6,557 nucleotides of DNA from Thermoplasmata archaeon (GCA_021797525.1 JAJZZQ010000070.1:1-6557), one strand, 5' to 3'. Counted from the first letter of the stretch, positions 1 through 6,320 are shown. Numbers and translations: made by a program. The notes: a model not told the origin generated them from the sequence alone.

Positions 1-53
1 CATATAGATCTGCCAAAATCTGAAACCCTACGGCCACTGCCATCTTCCTCCAT
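1..53 (-). CDS. Partial CDS, N-terminus of an unidentified protein running off the left edge
   Basis: An ATG on the minus strand (positions 53-51) opens a frame without stops to the window edge, giving 17 codons beginning MEEDGSGRRVSDFGRSI. The case for a real start is the upstream context: GAGGTG at 59-64 matches the archaeal Shine-Dalgarno consensus with 5 nt spacing, and an AT-rich TATA-like box (97-104) lies where a roughly 20-nt leader would be expected. The visible peptide is too short to recognise a family, and no function is proposed. The frame could still be chance, since only 53 bases are visible. Confidence 0.5.
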   Translation of the reverse strand, partial: MEEDGSGRRVSDFGRSI

Positions 54-58
54 ATTTG

Positions 59-64
59 CACCTC
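59..64 (-). promoter_or_regulatory. Shine-Dalgarno site of the partial left-edge gene
   Basis: On the minus strand this reads GAGGTG, complementary to the conserved archaeal 16S 3' end, with 5 nt (CAAAT) before the ATG at 53. It is the main evidence that the left-edge frame is translated. Confidence 0.5.
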
Positions 65-96
65 AAAGTTGACAATCAGTCGTATTAAAATGTTGT

Positions 97-104
97 ATTT
101 AAAT
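97..104 (-). promoter_or_regulatory. Candidate TATA box for the partial left-edge gene
   Basis: The palindromic ATTTAAAT lies about 47 nt upstream of the minus-strand ATG at 53. Transcription starting about 25 nt downstream would give a leader of about 20 nt containing the GAGGTG site. The whole 90-215 stretch is AT-rich, so other positions are possible. Confidence 0.3.
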
Positions 105-187
105 ATTTATTATTCCGATGAGTTTTTCTTTATATCTATACACCTGAATAATTATGGAAAATTCAATTGTGCCATCTAAATATCTAT

Positions 188-240
188 AAAAAAATATTAT
201 TTATTATATATTGATACATCTACAAATATTTGATTTGTAG
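188..240 (-). terminator. Hairpin over the stop codon plus downstream T7 tract, end of the regulator gene
   Basis: A perfect 8-bp inverted repeat (CTACAAAT at 220-227, ATTTGTAG at 233-240, 5-nt loop) covers the TAG stop (220-222) and the last codons of the regulator gene. Downstream in the minus direction an AT-rich run leads to seven consecutive T residues (194-188). T-runs are the principal signal for archaeal RNA polymerase termination, so the T7 tract is the likely release site. The stem is AT-rich and weak, and its contribution is uncertain. Confidence 0.4.
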
Positions 241-981
241 GTTAATTTCAGGGTATCTGGTCTCCATCTCCTTGATCAGGCTCAATGCAAAGTGGAACCT
301 TCTGTTTGATATCACGAGAAGAACGTCAAGCCCCCTGGAGGCTGCTTCGAAACTGCCCTCAAGGGAAGCAAATTCAATCTTAGGAACATAACCTGCGGAC
401 CTAACAAGATAGTATGCATGCTCTCCGGATACTGCTATTATGCGATTGGATGATGATGCTTTTTCAAGTTCCTCACTTAATTTTGCTGAGTTGCTGATTG
501 AAGGGGAGACTGGCACCACATAGATCATAACGTCTCCAATGTTGACCTCGATCTTTTCCTTCACCTGCCCTATTCCCACAATGCTCCCCTTACTGGCGTC
601 CCATGCAGCGGTGCCTGAGTAAGGCCCATCAGTAGCTCTTGCATGAAGATATCCTCCTTCCATGCGAAGGAGCGCCCTGTCGTTCTTTGAAAAGTTATCA
701 TCAGCAATTGCCTCCCAGGTATTTACCGTGTCTAGCCTGCTAAGATTTGAAGAGACAAAATCGCGGAGATTTGTAAGGTATGTCTCCACAAATGCAAATC
801 CGTCTTTGGTGATATGCGCATTCTGATCGAGAAGCCCTCTCTTTTCAAGCTGTTTGATATTATACTGCACACCCTGCAGGGTAATACCCACCTCTCTTGA
901 GATATCTGCCGGCCTATCCTCTCCCTGTAGAATCCGGAGCATTATCATCAGCTGGGTAAGAGTTCCCTGATCGGGTACCAT
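220..981 (-). CDS. Archaeal winged helix-turn-helix transcriptional regulator with C-terminal domain
   Basis: This is a 253-residue, probably cytoplasmic DNA-binding regulator. The N-terminal 70 residues form a winged helix: helix 1 around LTQLMIMLRILQG (8-20), a second helix with PADISREVG (24-32), a recognition helix around TLQGVQYNIKQLEKRGL (34-50), and a wing with HITKDGF (56-62), as in MarR/ArsR-like archaeal regulators. Residues 75-253 carry no obvious transmembrane segment or Cys and look like a mixed alpha/beta ligand or dimerisation domain; it resembles the archaeal-only two-domain wHTH proteins, but I cannot name its family with certainty. The gene is divergent from lipB across a 75-bp spacer. 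The ATG at 981 has no SD, and a TATA-like box about 24 nt upstream fits leaderless initiation. Regulation of itself or of lipB is an inference from position only. Confidence 0.85.
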   Translation of the reverse strand: MVPDQGTLTQLMIMLRILQGEDRPADISREVGITLQGVQYNIKQLEKRGLLDQNAHITKDGFAFVETYLTNLRDFVSSNLSRLDTVNTWEAIADDNFSKNDRALLRMEGGYLHARATDGPYSGTAAWDASKGSIVGIGQVKEKIEVNIGDVMIYVVPVSPSISNSAKLSEELEKASSSNRIIAVSGEHAYYLVRSAGYVPKIEFASLEGSFEAASRGLDVLLVISNRRFHFALSLIKEMETRYPEINLQIKYL

Positions 982-996
982 GGAAAGGCAATCTAT

Positions 997-1012
997 GTTT
1001 TGAATATTAATT
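997..1012. promoter_or_regulatory. AT-rich box shared by the divergent regulator and lipB promoters
   Basis: The spacer between the two divergent genes has one clear TATA-like stretch centred on the near-symmetric TGAATATTAATTG. Its centre (about 1005) is about 24 nt upstream of the regulator ATG (981), the distance expected for a leaderless archaeal mRNA. It is also about 22 nt upstream of the TTG at 1027 and about 52 nt upstream of the ATG at 1057 on the plus strand, so it could serve both directions. Confidence 0.4.
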
Positions 1013-1056
1013 GTTCTTAAACAAAATTGAAATTGCAGTACCTCATTACTTTAATT

Positions 1057-1785
1057 ATGGGCATTGTTCCAGCAGTGAATTCTGGAAGAAGTGTTCTTAT
1101 TGACAACACTTCTTTCCTGTCTGAATATTTCACTACCCTTGAAATTCAGAGAGTTCTAAATGATAGAAGAAACAAAGGTCGGACTGGCGATATTATATTT
1201 ATGCTTCAGCACCCTCATACTTTCACAACCGGGATACATGACAATCCGGCTGAATATCCATATCTGGAGCAAAAGCCTGTCAAGATAGAAAGGGGCGGGT
1301 CAGTCACCTATCATGGTCCTGGCCAGCTCGTAATGTACTTCATAGTATCTTTGAAAGATAATGGAATAAATGTTCTCCAGCTTATAGAGAGAATTCAGTC
1401 ATCCATGTCAGAGGCACTTCTAAGGTATGGGATCAGATCTGAGGGGAGACTGGGAAAGGAAACTGGGCTCTGGCTTTCAAATGGCAAAAAGATTGCATCT
1501 ATAGGTCTGGCAATTAAAGGCTTCTCCACGCTTCATGGGGCCGCGATTAACATAAGCAACAGTATGGCTCCGTTTTCAAAAATAAGACCATGTGGCTTCG
1601 ATTATGATGTCATGACAAGCTTGAGCTTGGAAAAGGGTCAAGATATAGATTTCGGGCTCTTTGTTGAAATCCAGAAACAAATTTTAGCCGAAAAATTCAG
1701 AATAAAGGAGACAAAAAAATTTCAGAATGAGGTGGAATTCAGGAAATATCTGAGTGGGCAATTGTCTGAGACTGCTCCCTCATAA
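1057..1785 (+). CDS. lipB: Lipoyl(octanoyl) transferase LipB
   Basis: LipB transfers octanoyl from acyl carrier protein (or an equivalent donor) to a lysine of lipoyl domains in 2-oxoacid dehydrogenase E2 subunits and glycine cleavage H protein; lipoyl synthase then inserts sulfur. The family signature is clear: RGGSVTYHGPGQLVMY (79-94, with conserved His86), the catalytic lysine in KKIASIG (Lys145), the LHGAAINI strand (159-166), and the catalytic cysteine in IRPCGF (Cys179, codon at 1591). At 242 residues it has normal length. I chose the ATG at 1057. An in-frame TTG at 1027 would add ten hydrophobic residues resembling a signal peptide, which does not suit a cytosolic enzyme, though that TTG sits at leaderless distance from the upstream AT box. 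GTG at 1075 is a further possibility. The 3' end overlaps rocA by 47 bp. No lipoyl synthase or ligase gene is visible nearby. Confidence 0.93.
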   Translation: MGIVPAVNSGRSVLIDNTSFLSEYFTTLEIQRVLNDRRNKGRTGDIIFMLQHPHTFTTGIHDNPAEYPYLEQKPVKIERGGSVTYHGPGQLVMYFIVSLKDNGINVLQLIERIQSSMSEALLRYGIRSEGRLGKETGLWLSNGKKIASIGLAIKGFSTLHGAAINISNSMAPFSKIRPCGFDYDVMTSLSLEKGQDIDFGLFVEIQKQILAEKFRIKETKKFQNEVEFRKYLSGQLSETAPS

Positions 1786-3301
1786 ACTGCTGGAGATAGT
1801 AATAAGATCCAGTACCTTTACCGCTTATTCCACTCATCTTCCATCCAACAAATGGTTGGGATCCCACAACAGCCCCGGTACTTGCACCTCTGGTTCGGTT
1901 AGCGTAAATAACTCCTGCTTCCACATTGTCGAAATAATATTCCATCTCCTTCTGGCTGTTTGTAAATATGCCTCCGGTAAGGCCATATTCTGATTTATTT
2001 ATATGTTCTACTGCCTCCTCCACGCTGTTTACTTTCAGAACTGCAAGGACAGGGAGGAACAGCTCTTCCCTTACAACATGGGAATCTGGCTTTGCTTCAG
2101 CAATCAATGTCGCTTCAACATAGAATCCTGGCTGATCCAGAGCCCTGCCTCCAGCAACAACCTTTCCCCCCTCGGAAAACTTAGGTATCAGGCTCTTAAA
2201 CTTTTCAAAAGCCTCACGGTTTACTACTGGATTCAGAAACGCCTCCTTCTTTCTTGGATCCTCCGGCTTAAGGTTTCTGACTTTTTCAGAGAGTTTCTTC
2301 ACAAACTCATCATAAACATCCCTATGCACATAAGCCAGTGAAGTTGCGCTGCATTTCTGGCCAGAATATCCATATGCCCCACGGAATACACCTTCTACTG
2401 CGTCATCAAGCCTGCAGCTGTTGGAAACAATTACTGCGTCCTTTCCTCCCATTTCTGTAATCACTGGCTTTGGCCTCCTGGCCTGGGCGTTTCTGTATAT
2501 GCCCATTCCAACCTCTCTTGATCCGGTAAAAACGACTCCCCCTATATCGTCATGTTCGGTTATCATCTTCCCTACTACTGAACCCTTGCCAGCAACAAAA
2601 GCCAGAGCCTCTTTTGGAACACCTGCCTCATATAACATATTAACTGTGAGATAGGTGCTAATTGGAATATCACCGGATGCCTTCAGGATTACGCCGTTAC
2701 CAGCCACAAGGGGCCCCGCTGTCATTCCTACAGTTATTGCAAAGAAGTTGAATGGAGGGATCACAGCGAAAACCCCGTAAGGCTTCATAACACTGAAGCT
2801 CTCTTCGTTGTCGTAGCCCTTTCCAGTAAGTCTCTCATAACCATTGTTCTGTATAAGGTCCAATGCATAATATCTTAGGAAATCTATGCCCTCATCCACA
2901 TCTGCCATAGCCTCGGTTCTGTTCTTACCGTTCTCGTATGCAAGGAGGGCAGATATGAGAAATTTTTTTTCGCTAAGAAGGTCAGCTGCCTTCAAAATGA
3001 TTGTTGCCCTCTTTCTATAACCATAGTGATACCACTTCTTATAATTGGATTTAAGCATAGAAATAGCTTTTTTTACACTCTCACCAGATGCGGCTTGAAA
3101 AGTGCCTATCTCTTTTCCATCTATTGGGGAGATATCCTTCAGTTTTTCGTTCTCAACTACCTCTATACCAATGATGTTAGGATACTCTTTATTCAGGTAT
3201 TTTTCAGCATCCTTGAGGGCCTTCTCATAAAGATCATGAAATTCCTTCTCTTTTCCAGCTTTTGTCATCCTGACATATGTCAGTTCATTCTCGAAGGTCA
3301 T
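1739..3301 (-). CDS. rocA: 1-pyrroline-5-carboxylate (glutamate-semialdehyde) dehydrogenase, RocA/PutA-C type
   Basis: This NAD(P)-dependent aldehyde dehydrogenase probably oxidises L-glutamate-5-semialdehyde (from 1-pyrroline-5-carboxylate) to glutamate, the last step of proline degradation. All 520 residues fit the RocA layout: an N-terminal extension ending in YLNKEYPNIIG (35-45), the DVDEGIDFLRYYA segment (134-146), Asn185 in PPFNFF, the FTGSREVG loop (258-265), general base Glu283 in TEMGGKDA, and nucleophile Cys317 in SGQKCSA. The C-terminal KMSG...GKGTGSYYYLQQFMREQ (488-510) is typical of P5C dehydrogenases. Three usually conserved ALDH motif residues differ: LKAS for LKPS/LKPA (208), ELFLP for EIFGP (416), and PFVGWK for PFGGWK (485). 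The ATG has no SD, but TTTTATGTAT about 25 nt upstream suggests leaderless initiation. The SDR gene lies 29 bp upstream on the same strand. A related semialdehyde substrate cannot be excluded. Confidence 0.9.
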   Translation of the reverse strand: MTFENELTYVRMTKAGKEKEFHDLYEKALKDAEKYLNKEYPNIIGIEVVENEKLKDISPIDGKEIGTFQAASGESVKKAISMLKSNYKKWYHYGYRKRATIILKAADLLSEKKFLISALLAYENGKNRTEAMADVDEGIDFLRYYALDLIQNNGYERLTGKGYDNEESFSVMKPYGVFAVIPPFNFFAITVGMTAGPLVAGNGVILKASGDIPISTYLTVNMLYEAGVPKEALAFVAGKGSVVGKMITEHDDIGGVVFTGSREVGMGIYRNAQARRPKPVITEMGGKDAVIVSNSCRLDDAVEGVFRGAYGYSGQKCSATSLAYVHRDVYDEFVKKLSEKVRNLKPEDPRKKEAFLNPVVNREAFEKFKSLIPKFSEGGKVVAGGRALDQPGFYVEATLIAEAKPDSHVVREELFLPVLAVLKVNSVEEAVEHINKSEYGLTGGIFTNSQKEMEYYFDNVEAGVIYANRTRGASTGAVVGSQPFVGWKMSGISGKGTGSYYYLQQFMREQSQTIAHSDIS

Positions 3302-3320
3302 GATTCATTATGTAAGGATC

Positions 3321-3330
3321 ATACATAAAA
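3321..3330 (-). promoter_or_regulatory. Candidate TATA box for rocA
   Basis: TTTTATGTAT on the minus strand directly follows the SDR stop codon and is centred about 25 nt before the rocA ATG (3301). This spacing would give a leaderless rocA mRNA, independent of or in addition to read-through from the SDR gene. Confidence 0.4.
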
Positions 3331-4065
3331 TTACTTGGTAATTGTATTAAGGCCTCTGTCAACATTAATGCACTGGCCGTTTATTCCAAGTGACATTTCA
3401 CTGGCCAGGAATGCATTCACCATTGCAATCTCAATAGGTTCAAGAGTTGTGCTTTCTGAAAACTTTGTGAAGTTAAATGGAAATATCTTGTAATATGTGT
3501 CTTCCTTTCCAACTGAACCAGGCAACACTCCGTTGACCCTTATATTGTATTTCCTGAGGGTTTCAGCTGTCTTTCTAACGAGCTCCGGAACTGCAGCTTT
3601 TGATATATTGTAGGAAAGATCGTTACCCGGCATGATATGGGGTGATGCTCCTACCAGAACAAAGGAACCCCCGTTTTTCTTCATAGGTTCAGAAAACGTC
3701 TCTATTATACGGAGATGGCTGATAAGATTAGTCTGGAGCATTGACAGGAAGAACGCATCGTCCGGGAACTCCTTTCCTGAGGTTCCCCACTTTCCAACGT
3801 TTGATATTACAGTGTCAATCTGCCCATAGGTCTTTATTATTGCATCTCTGACTGCACTGATCTGCTCAGGTTTAGAAAGATCAGCCCTGAACGCTTTAAT
3901 GGTGGAAGATTCCACAAGGCCAAACATGTTTCCTGATCTCGATACTATGGCAACTTTGGCCCCAAAGTTGATCATCATTCTTACACTTGCCATGCCCTGC
4001 CCAGGCCCTACACCAAGTATTACTGCAACCTTTCCTGCCAGTGAATCGCGTATTATGTCAACCAT
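3331..4065 (-). CDS. Short-chain dehydrogenase/reductase (SDR) family oxidoreductase
   Basis: This is a classical-type SDR of 244 residues, a cytosolic NAD(P)(H)-dependent oxidoreductase of unknown substrate. The Rossmann start is VAVILGVGPGQGMA (13-26), with a GxGPGxG version of the usual TGxxxGxG. Arg43 after the second strand (VSRSG) hints at NADP(H). Also visible are ADLS (61-64), SNVG (88-91) in place of NNAG, the catalytic Tyr152 and Lys156 in SYNISKAA with Ser141 before them, RVNGVLPG (176-183), and a C-terminal INGQCINVDRG (228-238) where VDGG is more usual. The gene lies 29 bp upstream of rocA on the same strand, so co-transcription is likely, although rocA may also have its own promoter. 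A TATA-like box about 28 nt before the ATG and the lack of an SD fit leaderless initiation. No specific reaction can be assigned. Confidence 0.88.
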   Translation of the reverse strand: MVDIIRDSLAGKVAVILGVGPGQGMASVRMMINFGAKVAIVSRSGNMFGLVESSTIKAFRADLSKPEQISAVRDAIIKTYGQIDTVISNVGKWGTSGKEFPDDAFFLSMLQTNLISHLRIIETFSEPMKKNGGSFVLVGASPHIMPGNDLSYNISKAAVPELVRKTAETLRKYNIRVNGVLPGSVGKEDTYYKIFPFNFTKFSESTTLEPIEIAMVNAFLASEMSLGINGQCINVDRGLNTITK

Positions 4066-4087
4066 GATTCATAATCCATTACTTGCT

Positions 4088-4098
4088 ATTAAGTTAAA
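4088..4098 (-). promoter_or_regulatory. Candidate TATA box for the SDR gene (SDR-rocA unit)
   Basis: TTTAACTTAAT on the minus strand is centred about 28 nt upstream of the SDR ATG at 4065, within the 111-bp spacer divergent to pirin. The distance fits a leaderless or very short-leader transcript. Confidence 0.4.
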
Positions 4099-4176
4099 CC
4101 TGCAGATTTAGTACTACAATTAATAAACTTTTGCAAACATATTTGTGCATCAATGCAATAATAGTTTCGTGATATT

Positions 4177-5103
4177 ATGCCAGAAAATGAAAAATTGAAG
4201 GAGGTTCAGGCAGTATTCAGGGGAACAGATACTATGGATGGGGCAGGTGTAAGGCTTCGCCGAATTTTCGGAGGATATTCTACGGCATCAATTACTGATC
4301 CATTCCTTCTCTTAGATCATTTTGGCTCCAGCAAAAAAGAGGAATACATCAGAGGATTTCCATGGCATCCACACAGGGGCATAGAGACTATCACATACAT
4401 TATGGATGGAAAGGTTACACATGAGGACAGTGAAGGGAACAGAGGGACAATTTACCCAAATGATCTTCAGTGGATGTCTTCCGGAAGTGGGATATATCAT
4501 CAGGAAATGCCGAAACCGATTGAAAAAACAGATCCAAGGGAGGCAATACTATCCTCTGGAATGCCCGAATCATCAGTTGGACTGCAACTCTGGTTAAACA
4601 TACCAGCTGAAAAGAAGATGAAAAAGCCATCCTACATGGACATAAAGGGAAGGAACGTAGGAATCATCAATAACGGTGATGGGACAAAGGTCAAACTAAT
4701 AGCTGGGAGATATGGCAAAGATGAATCAGATTTCAAGGGAGATCCAATGATTGATCCCCATTATCTGGACATAATACTGGAGCCTGAAGCGGAGTTCAAA
4801 TACAGAATTCCTGATGGATACAACACTCTTATCTATACAATGACAGGTTCGCTTTCAGTTTTTCCTCAGAAAACAAGTTTTTCAATGGGTGAAGCCATAG
4901 TTTTCAGTATGGATGGTAACACAATAAAATTAGTTTCCTCTGAATCAGGGGCCCGATTCATTCTTCTCTCAGGCAAGCCTCTCAGGGAATCGGTGCACTG
5001 GTACGGCCCAATTGTTATGAATTCCCAGGACCAGCTTAATGAAGCATTCAGGGATTTGCAGAATGGGACATTCATAAGGGATAGAGAACCCTTATTTTTA
5101 TAA
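4177..5103 (+). CDS. Pirin family protein (bicupin metalloprotein)
   Basis: Pirins are two-cupin iron proteins. Some have quercetin 2,3-dioxygenase activity and others act as redox-sensing regulators; the archaeal role is not settled. At 308 residues this is a typical full-length member. The N-terminal cupin has the pirin signature FPWHPHRGIETITYI (61-75) and SGSGIYHQEMP (102-112), which supply the four metal ligands His64, His66, His108 and Glu110. DPFLLLDHFG (41-50) is also characteristic. The second cupin spans roughly 190-270 and ends in the family motif GKPLRESVHWYGPIVMN (266-282) plus LQNGTF (294-299). The gene is divergent from the SDR gene, and its stop is 5 nt from the convergent membrane-protein gene. 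AT-rich TATA candidates lie at 4119-4129 and 4136-4144, with none clearly best; a GTGAT at 4169-4173 is too close to the ATG to be a convincing SD. Confidence 0.93.
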   Translation: MPENEKLKEVQAVFRGTDTMDGAGVRLRRIFGGYSTASITDPFLLLDHFGSSKKEEYIRGFPWHPHRGIETITYIMDGKVTHEDSEGNRGTIYPNDLQWMSSGSGIYHQEMPKPIEKTDPREAILSSGMPESSVGLQLWLNIPAEKKMKKPSYMDIKGRNVGIINNGDGTKVKLIAGRYGKDESDFKGDPMIDPHYLDIILEPEAEFKYRIPDGYNTLIYTMTGSLSVFPQKTSFSMGEAIVFSMDGNTIKLVSSESGARFILLSGKPLRESVHWYGPIVMNSQDQLNEAFRDLQNGTFIRDREPLFL

Positions 5104-5108
5104 ATGAT

Positions 5109-5507
5109 TCACACAGGATTGTTAGGGACAGATGCCTCTATCCTTCTCTTTTTCCATGATACCGCCATAAAACCGCCCAGTATGCATAGGACAAAGCCAA
5201 TGGTGAATCCCCCTTCTGTGCCTATCCAGCTGAGCAGAGAGAAAACCACAATTATTGCACCGAATATTCTTGTCCATCTGGTTCCAAACATCACAAGTAT
5301 GCTTGAGGCTGTCAGCACAATCCCCCATACTGCCCCCAGAGTAAGTGCCAGGTGTTCTCCAGTGGTAATTCCGGAGATTGAACCGGAAATAATGATACTT
5401 CTCACCCCCACATAAAGTATGAGAAGTCCTCCCAGAAGGGAAACAATCCCTGCGTCTATTGGTGTGTCCCTGAAACTGAACCTTGACACGGAGGTTAATC
5501 GCCTCAA
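5109..5507 (-). CDS. Small four-helix integral membrane protein of unknown function
   Basis: This 132-residue protein has four predicted membrane segments at about 19-40, 53-74, 81-96 and 99-118. They are rich in Gly, Ile, Leu and Val and joined by short loops. Basic ends (MRRLTSVSRF at the start, SWKKRRIE after the last helix) predict both termini in the cytoplasm. I recognise no family motif; acidic or basic residues inside the helices are absent, so it does not look like a typical ion-coupled transporter. The first codon is TTG at 5507. A GTG at 5489 (residue 7) is a serious alternative, because the AT-rich TTAATTAATT at 5508-5517 lies about 23 nt upstream of it, suiting a leaderless start. 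The gene follows the archaellin gene on the same strand but is separated by a strong hairpin, so it is probably a separate unit. It converges on pirin. Confidence 0.7.
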   Translation of the reverse strand: MRRLTSVSRFSFRDTPIDAGIVSLLGGLLILYVGVRSIIISGSISGITTGEHLALTLGAVWGIVLTASSILVMFGTRWTRIFGAIIVVFSLLSWIGTEGGFTIGFVLCILGGFMAVSWKKRRIEASVPNNPV

Positions 5508-5554
5508 ATTAATTAATGTTCTCCAATTTAGAAGCGTAGATAAAAGGTGAGGTT

Positions 5555-5577
5555 TGGCCCCGCCATCAACGGGGCCA
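5555..5577 (-). terminator. GC-rich hairpin after the archaellin stop codon
   Basis: A perfect 8-bp inverted repeat, TGGCCCCG and CGGGGCCA around a 7-nt loop, begins 8 nt after the archaellin stop. It stands out against the AT-rich surroundings. On the minus strand it is followed by a pyrimidine-rich stretch with TTTT (5544-5541). It may act as a terminator element or as a 3'-end stabilising hairpin for an abundant mRNA. Confidence 0.65.
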
Positions 5578-5585
5578 TGAGGTGT

Positions 5586-6311
5586 CTAGTTCTGCAGCGT
5601 GATAACACTTGAGGTGAAGGCGATCGGTGCCGTGAAGTCTATCTGTGAAGTAGATCCGACTTCAGGCGTGATCTGGCCTGACACCTGCATGTTCTGGGTT
5701 ATGTTGCTCCCAAATGTGTTTGTAACATTTAGGACGATAGCAGCCTCGTCACCAGACGAAATGACCGGATATTTTGAAGTCAGTGAAGATGTCGGGTCAA
5801 TCAATGATATGACTCCAAAGTTTGTGGGGTTATTTTTCTTCGCACTCAGGTTTCCAAATACAGGATCACTGAACAGGTTCTTTGTTCCAGTTTTGGAGAG
5901 GTTGCTGAACAGTGTATTGTTGTAGACCAGAAGTGCAGTCGCGCCATTTACTGACAGGGTTAGACTGGTATTCGCAAGGTTAATGGCACTACCCCCGGCA
6001 TTATCCTGAATCATTATCGCTACATATTCTACACCTCCGCTTTCAGGGGGGTTTCCAAGATCGAAACCATAGATAGAATTTATGATAAGTCCTGTTGATA
6101 CCTGATTCTCTGTGGAAGTTCCGGTCGCATCTGCCCTCTGCTGGAGTATTCCAGCTGTGTGTATGAGTACAGACGCAGCCACTGCTGCGACAAGTACCAG
6201 GGCAATGAATATAATAAGGACACCTATCCCGCTTTCAGCCTTCTCGTCCTCATCGAACTTGAACTGCTTGCTAATATTCTTGAACAGATACCTCAAACCT
6301 TTCATCATCAT
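5586..6311 (-). CDS. flaB: Archaellin (archaeal flagellin), FlaB/ArlB family
   Basis: This is the structural subunit of the archaellum filament, processed by a prepilin-type peptidase (FlaK/PibD) and assembled outside the membrane. The N-terminal hallmark is EKAESGIGVLIIFIALVLVA followed by AVAASVLIHTAGILQQRA: a charged leader, then the hydrophobic segment at about 30-50 that forms the filament core. By alignment to other archaellins, cleavage falls between Ala25 and Glu26, giving a 216-residue mature protein with Ala rather than Gly at -1. The mature part is Ser/Thr/Asn-rich, Cys-free and has six N-glycosylation sequons (Asn 114, 131, 137, 154, 195, 203). I start at the ATG at 6311, 9 nt after an AAGGTG SD; a GTG at 6323 overlaps that SD and is unlikely. 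ATGs at 6308 and 6305 are also possible. Strong TATA, SD and terminator hairpin suggest a highly expressed single-gene unit. No other archaellum genes are in the window. Confidence 0.92.
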   Translation of the reverse strand: MMMKGLRYLFKNISKQFKFDEDEKAESGIGVLIIFIALVLVAAVAASVLIHTAGILQQRADATGTSTENQVSTGLIINSIYGFDLGNPPESGGVEYVAIMIQDNAGGSAINLANTSLTLSVNGATALLVYNNTLFSNLSKTGTKNLFSDPVFGNLSAKKNNPTNFGVISLIDPTSSLTSKYPVISSGDEAAIVLNVTNTFGSNITQNMQVSGQITPEVGSTSQIDFTAPIAFTSSVITLQN

Positions 6312-6320
6312 GATAGTTAA

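Noticed and set aside
54..219. Short plus-strand frame from an ATG near 153 and other possible small genes in the AT-rich spacer
   Set aside because: The frame is only 11 codons, has no SD, and the base composition is that of promoter/terminator sequence.
2003..2341. A 112-codon plus-strand open frame inside rocA
   Set aside because: It lies antisense within a well-supported aldehyde dehydrogenase, has no SD or promoter, and its translation shows no recognisable protein character.
5104..5415. A 103-codon plus-strand frame beginning right after the pirin stop
   Set aside because: It is the antisense of the four-helix membrane protein; its translation is Pro/Thr/Ser-rich as expected for the reverse of hydrophobic codons, whereas the minus frame gives clean membrane segments with positive ends.
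5599..5925. A 108-codon plus-strand frame antisense to the archaellin gene
   Set aside because: The archaellin assignment is firm, and the antisense frame has no start signals.
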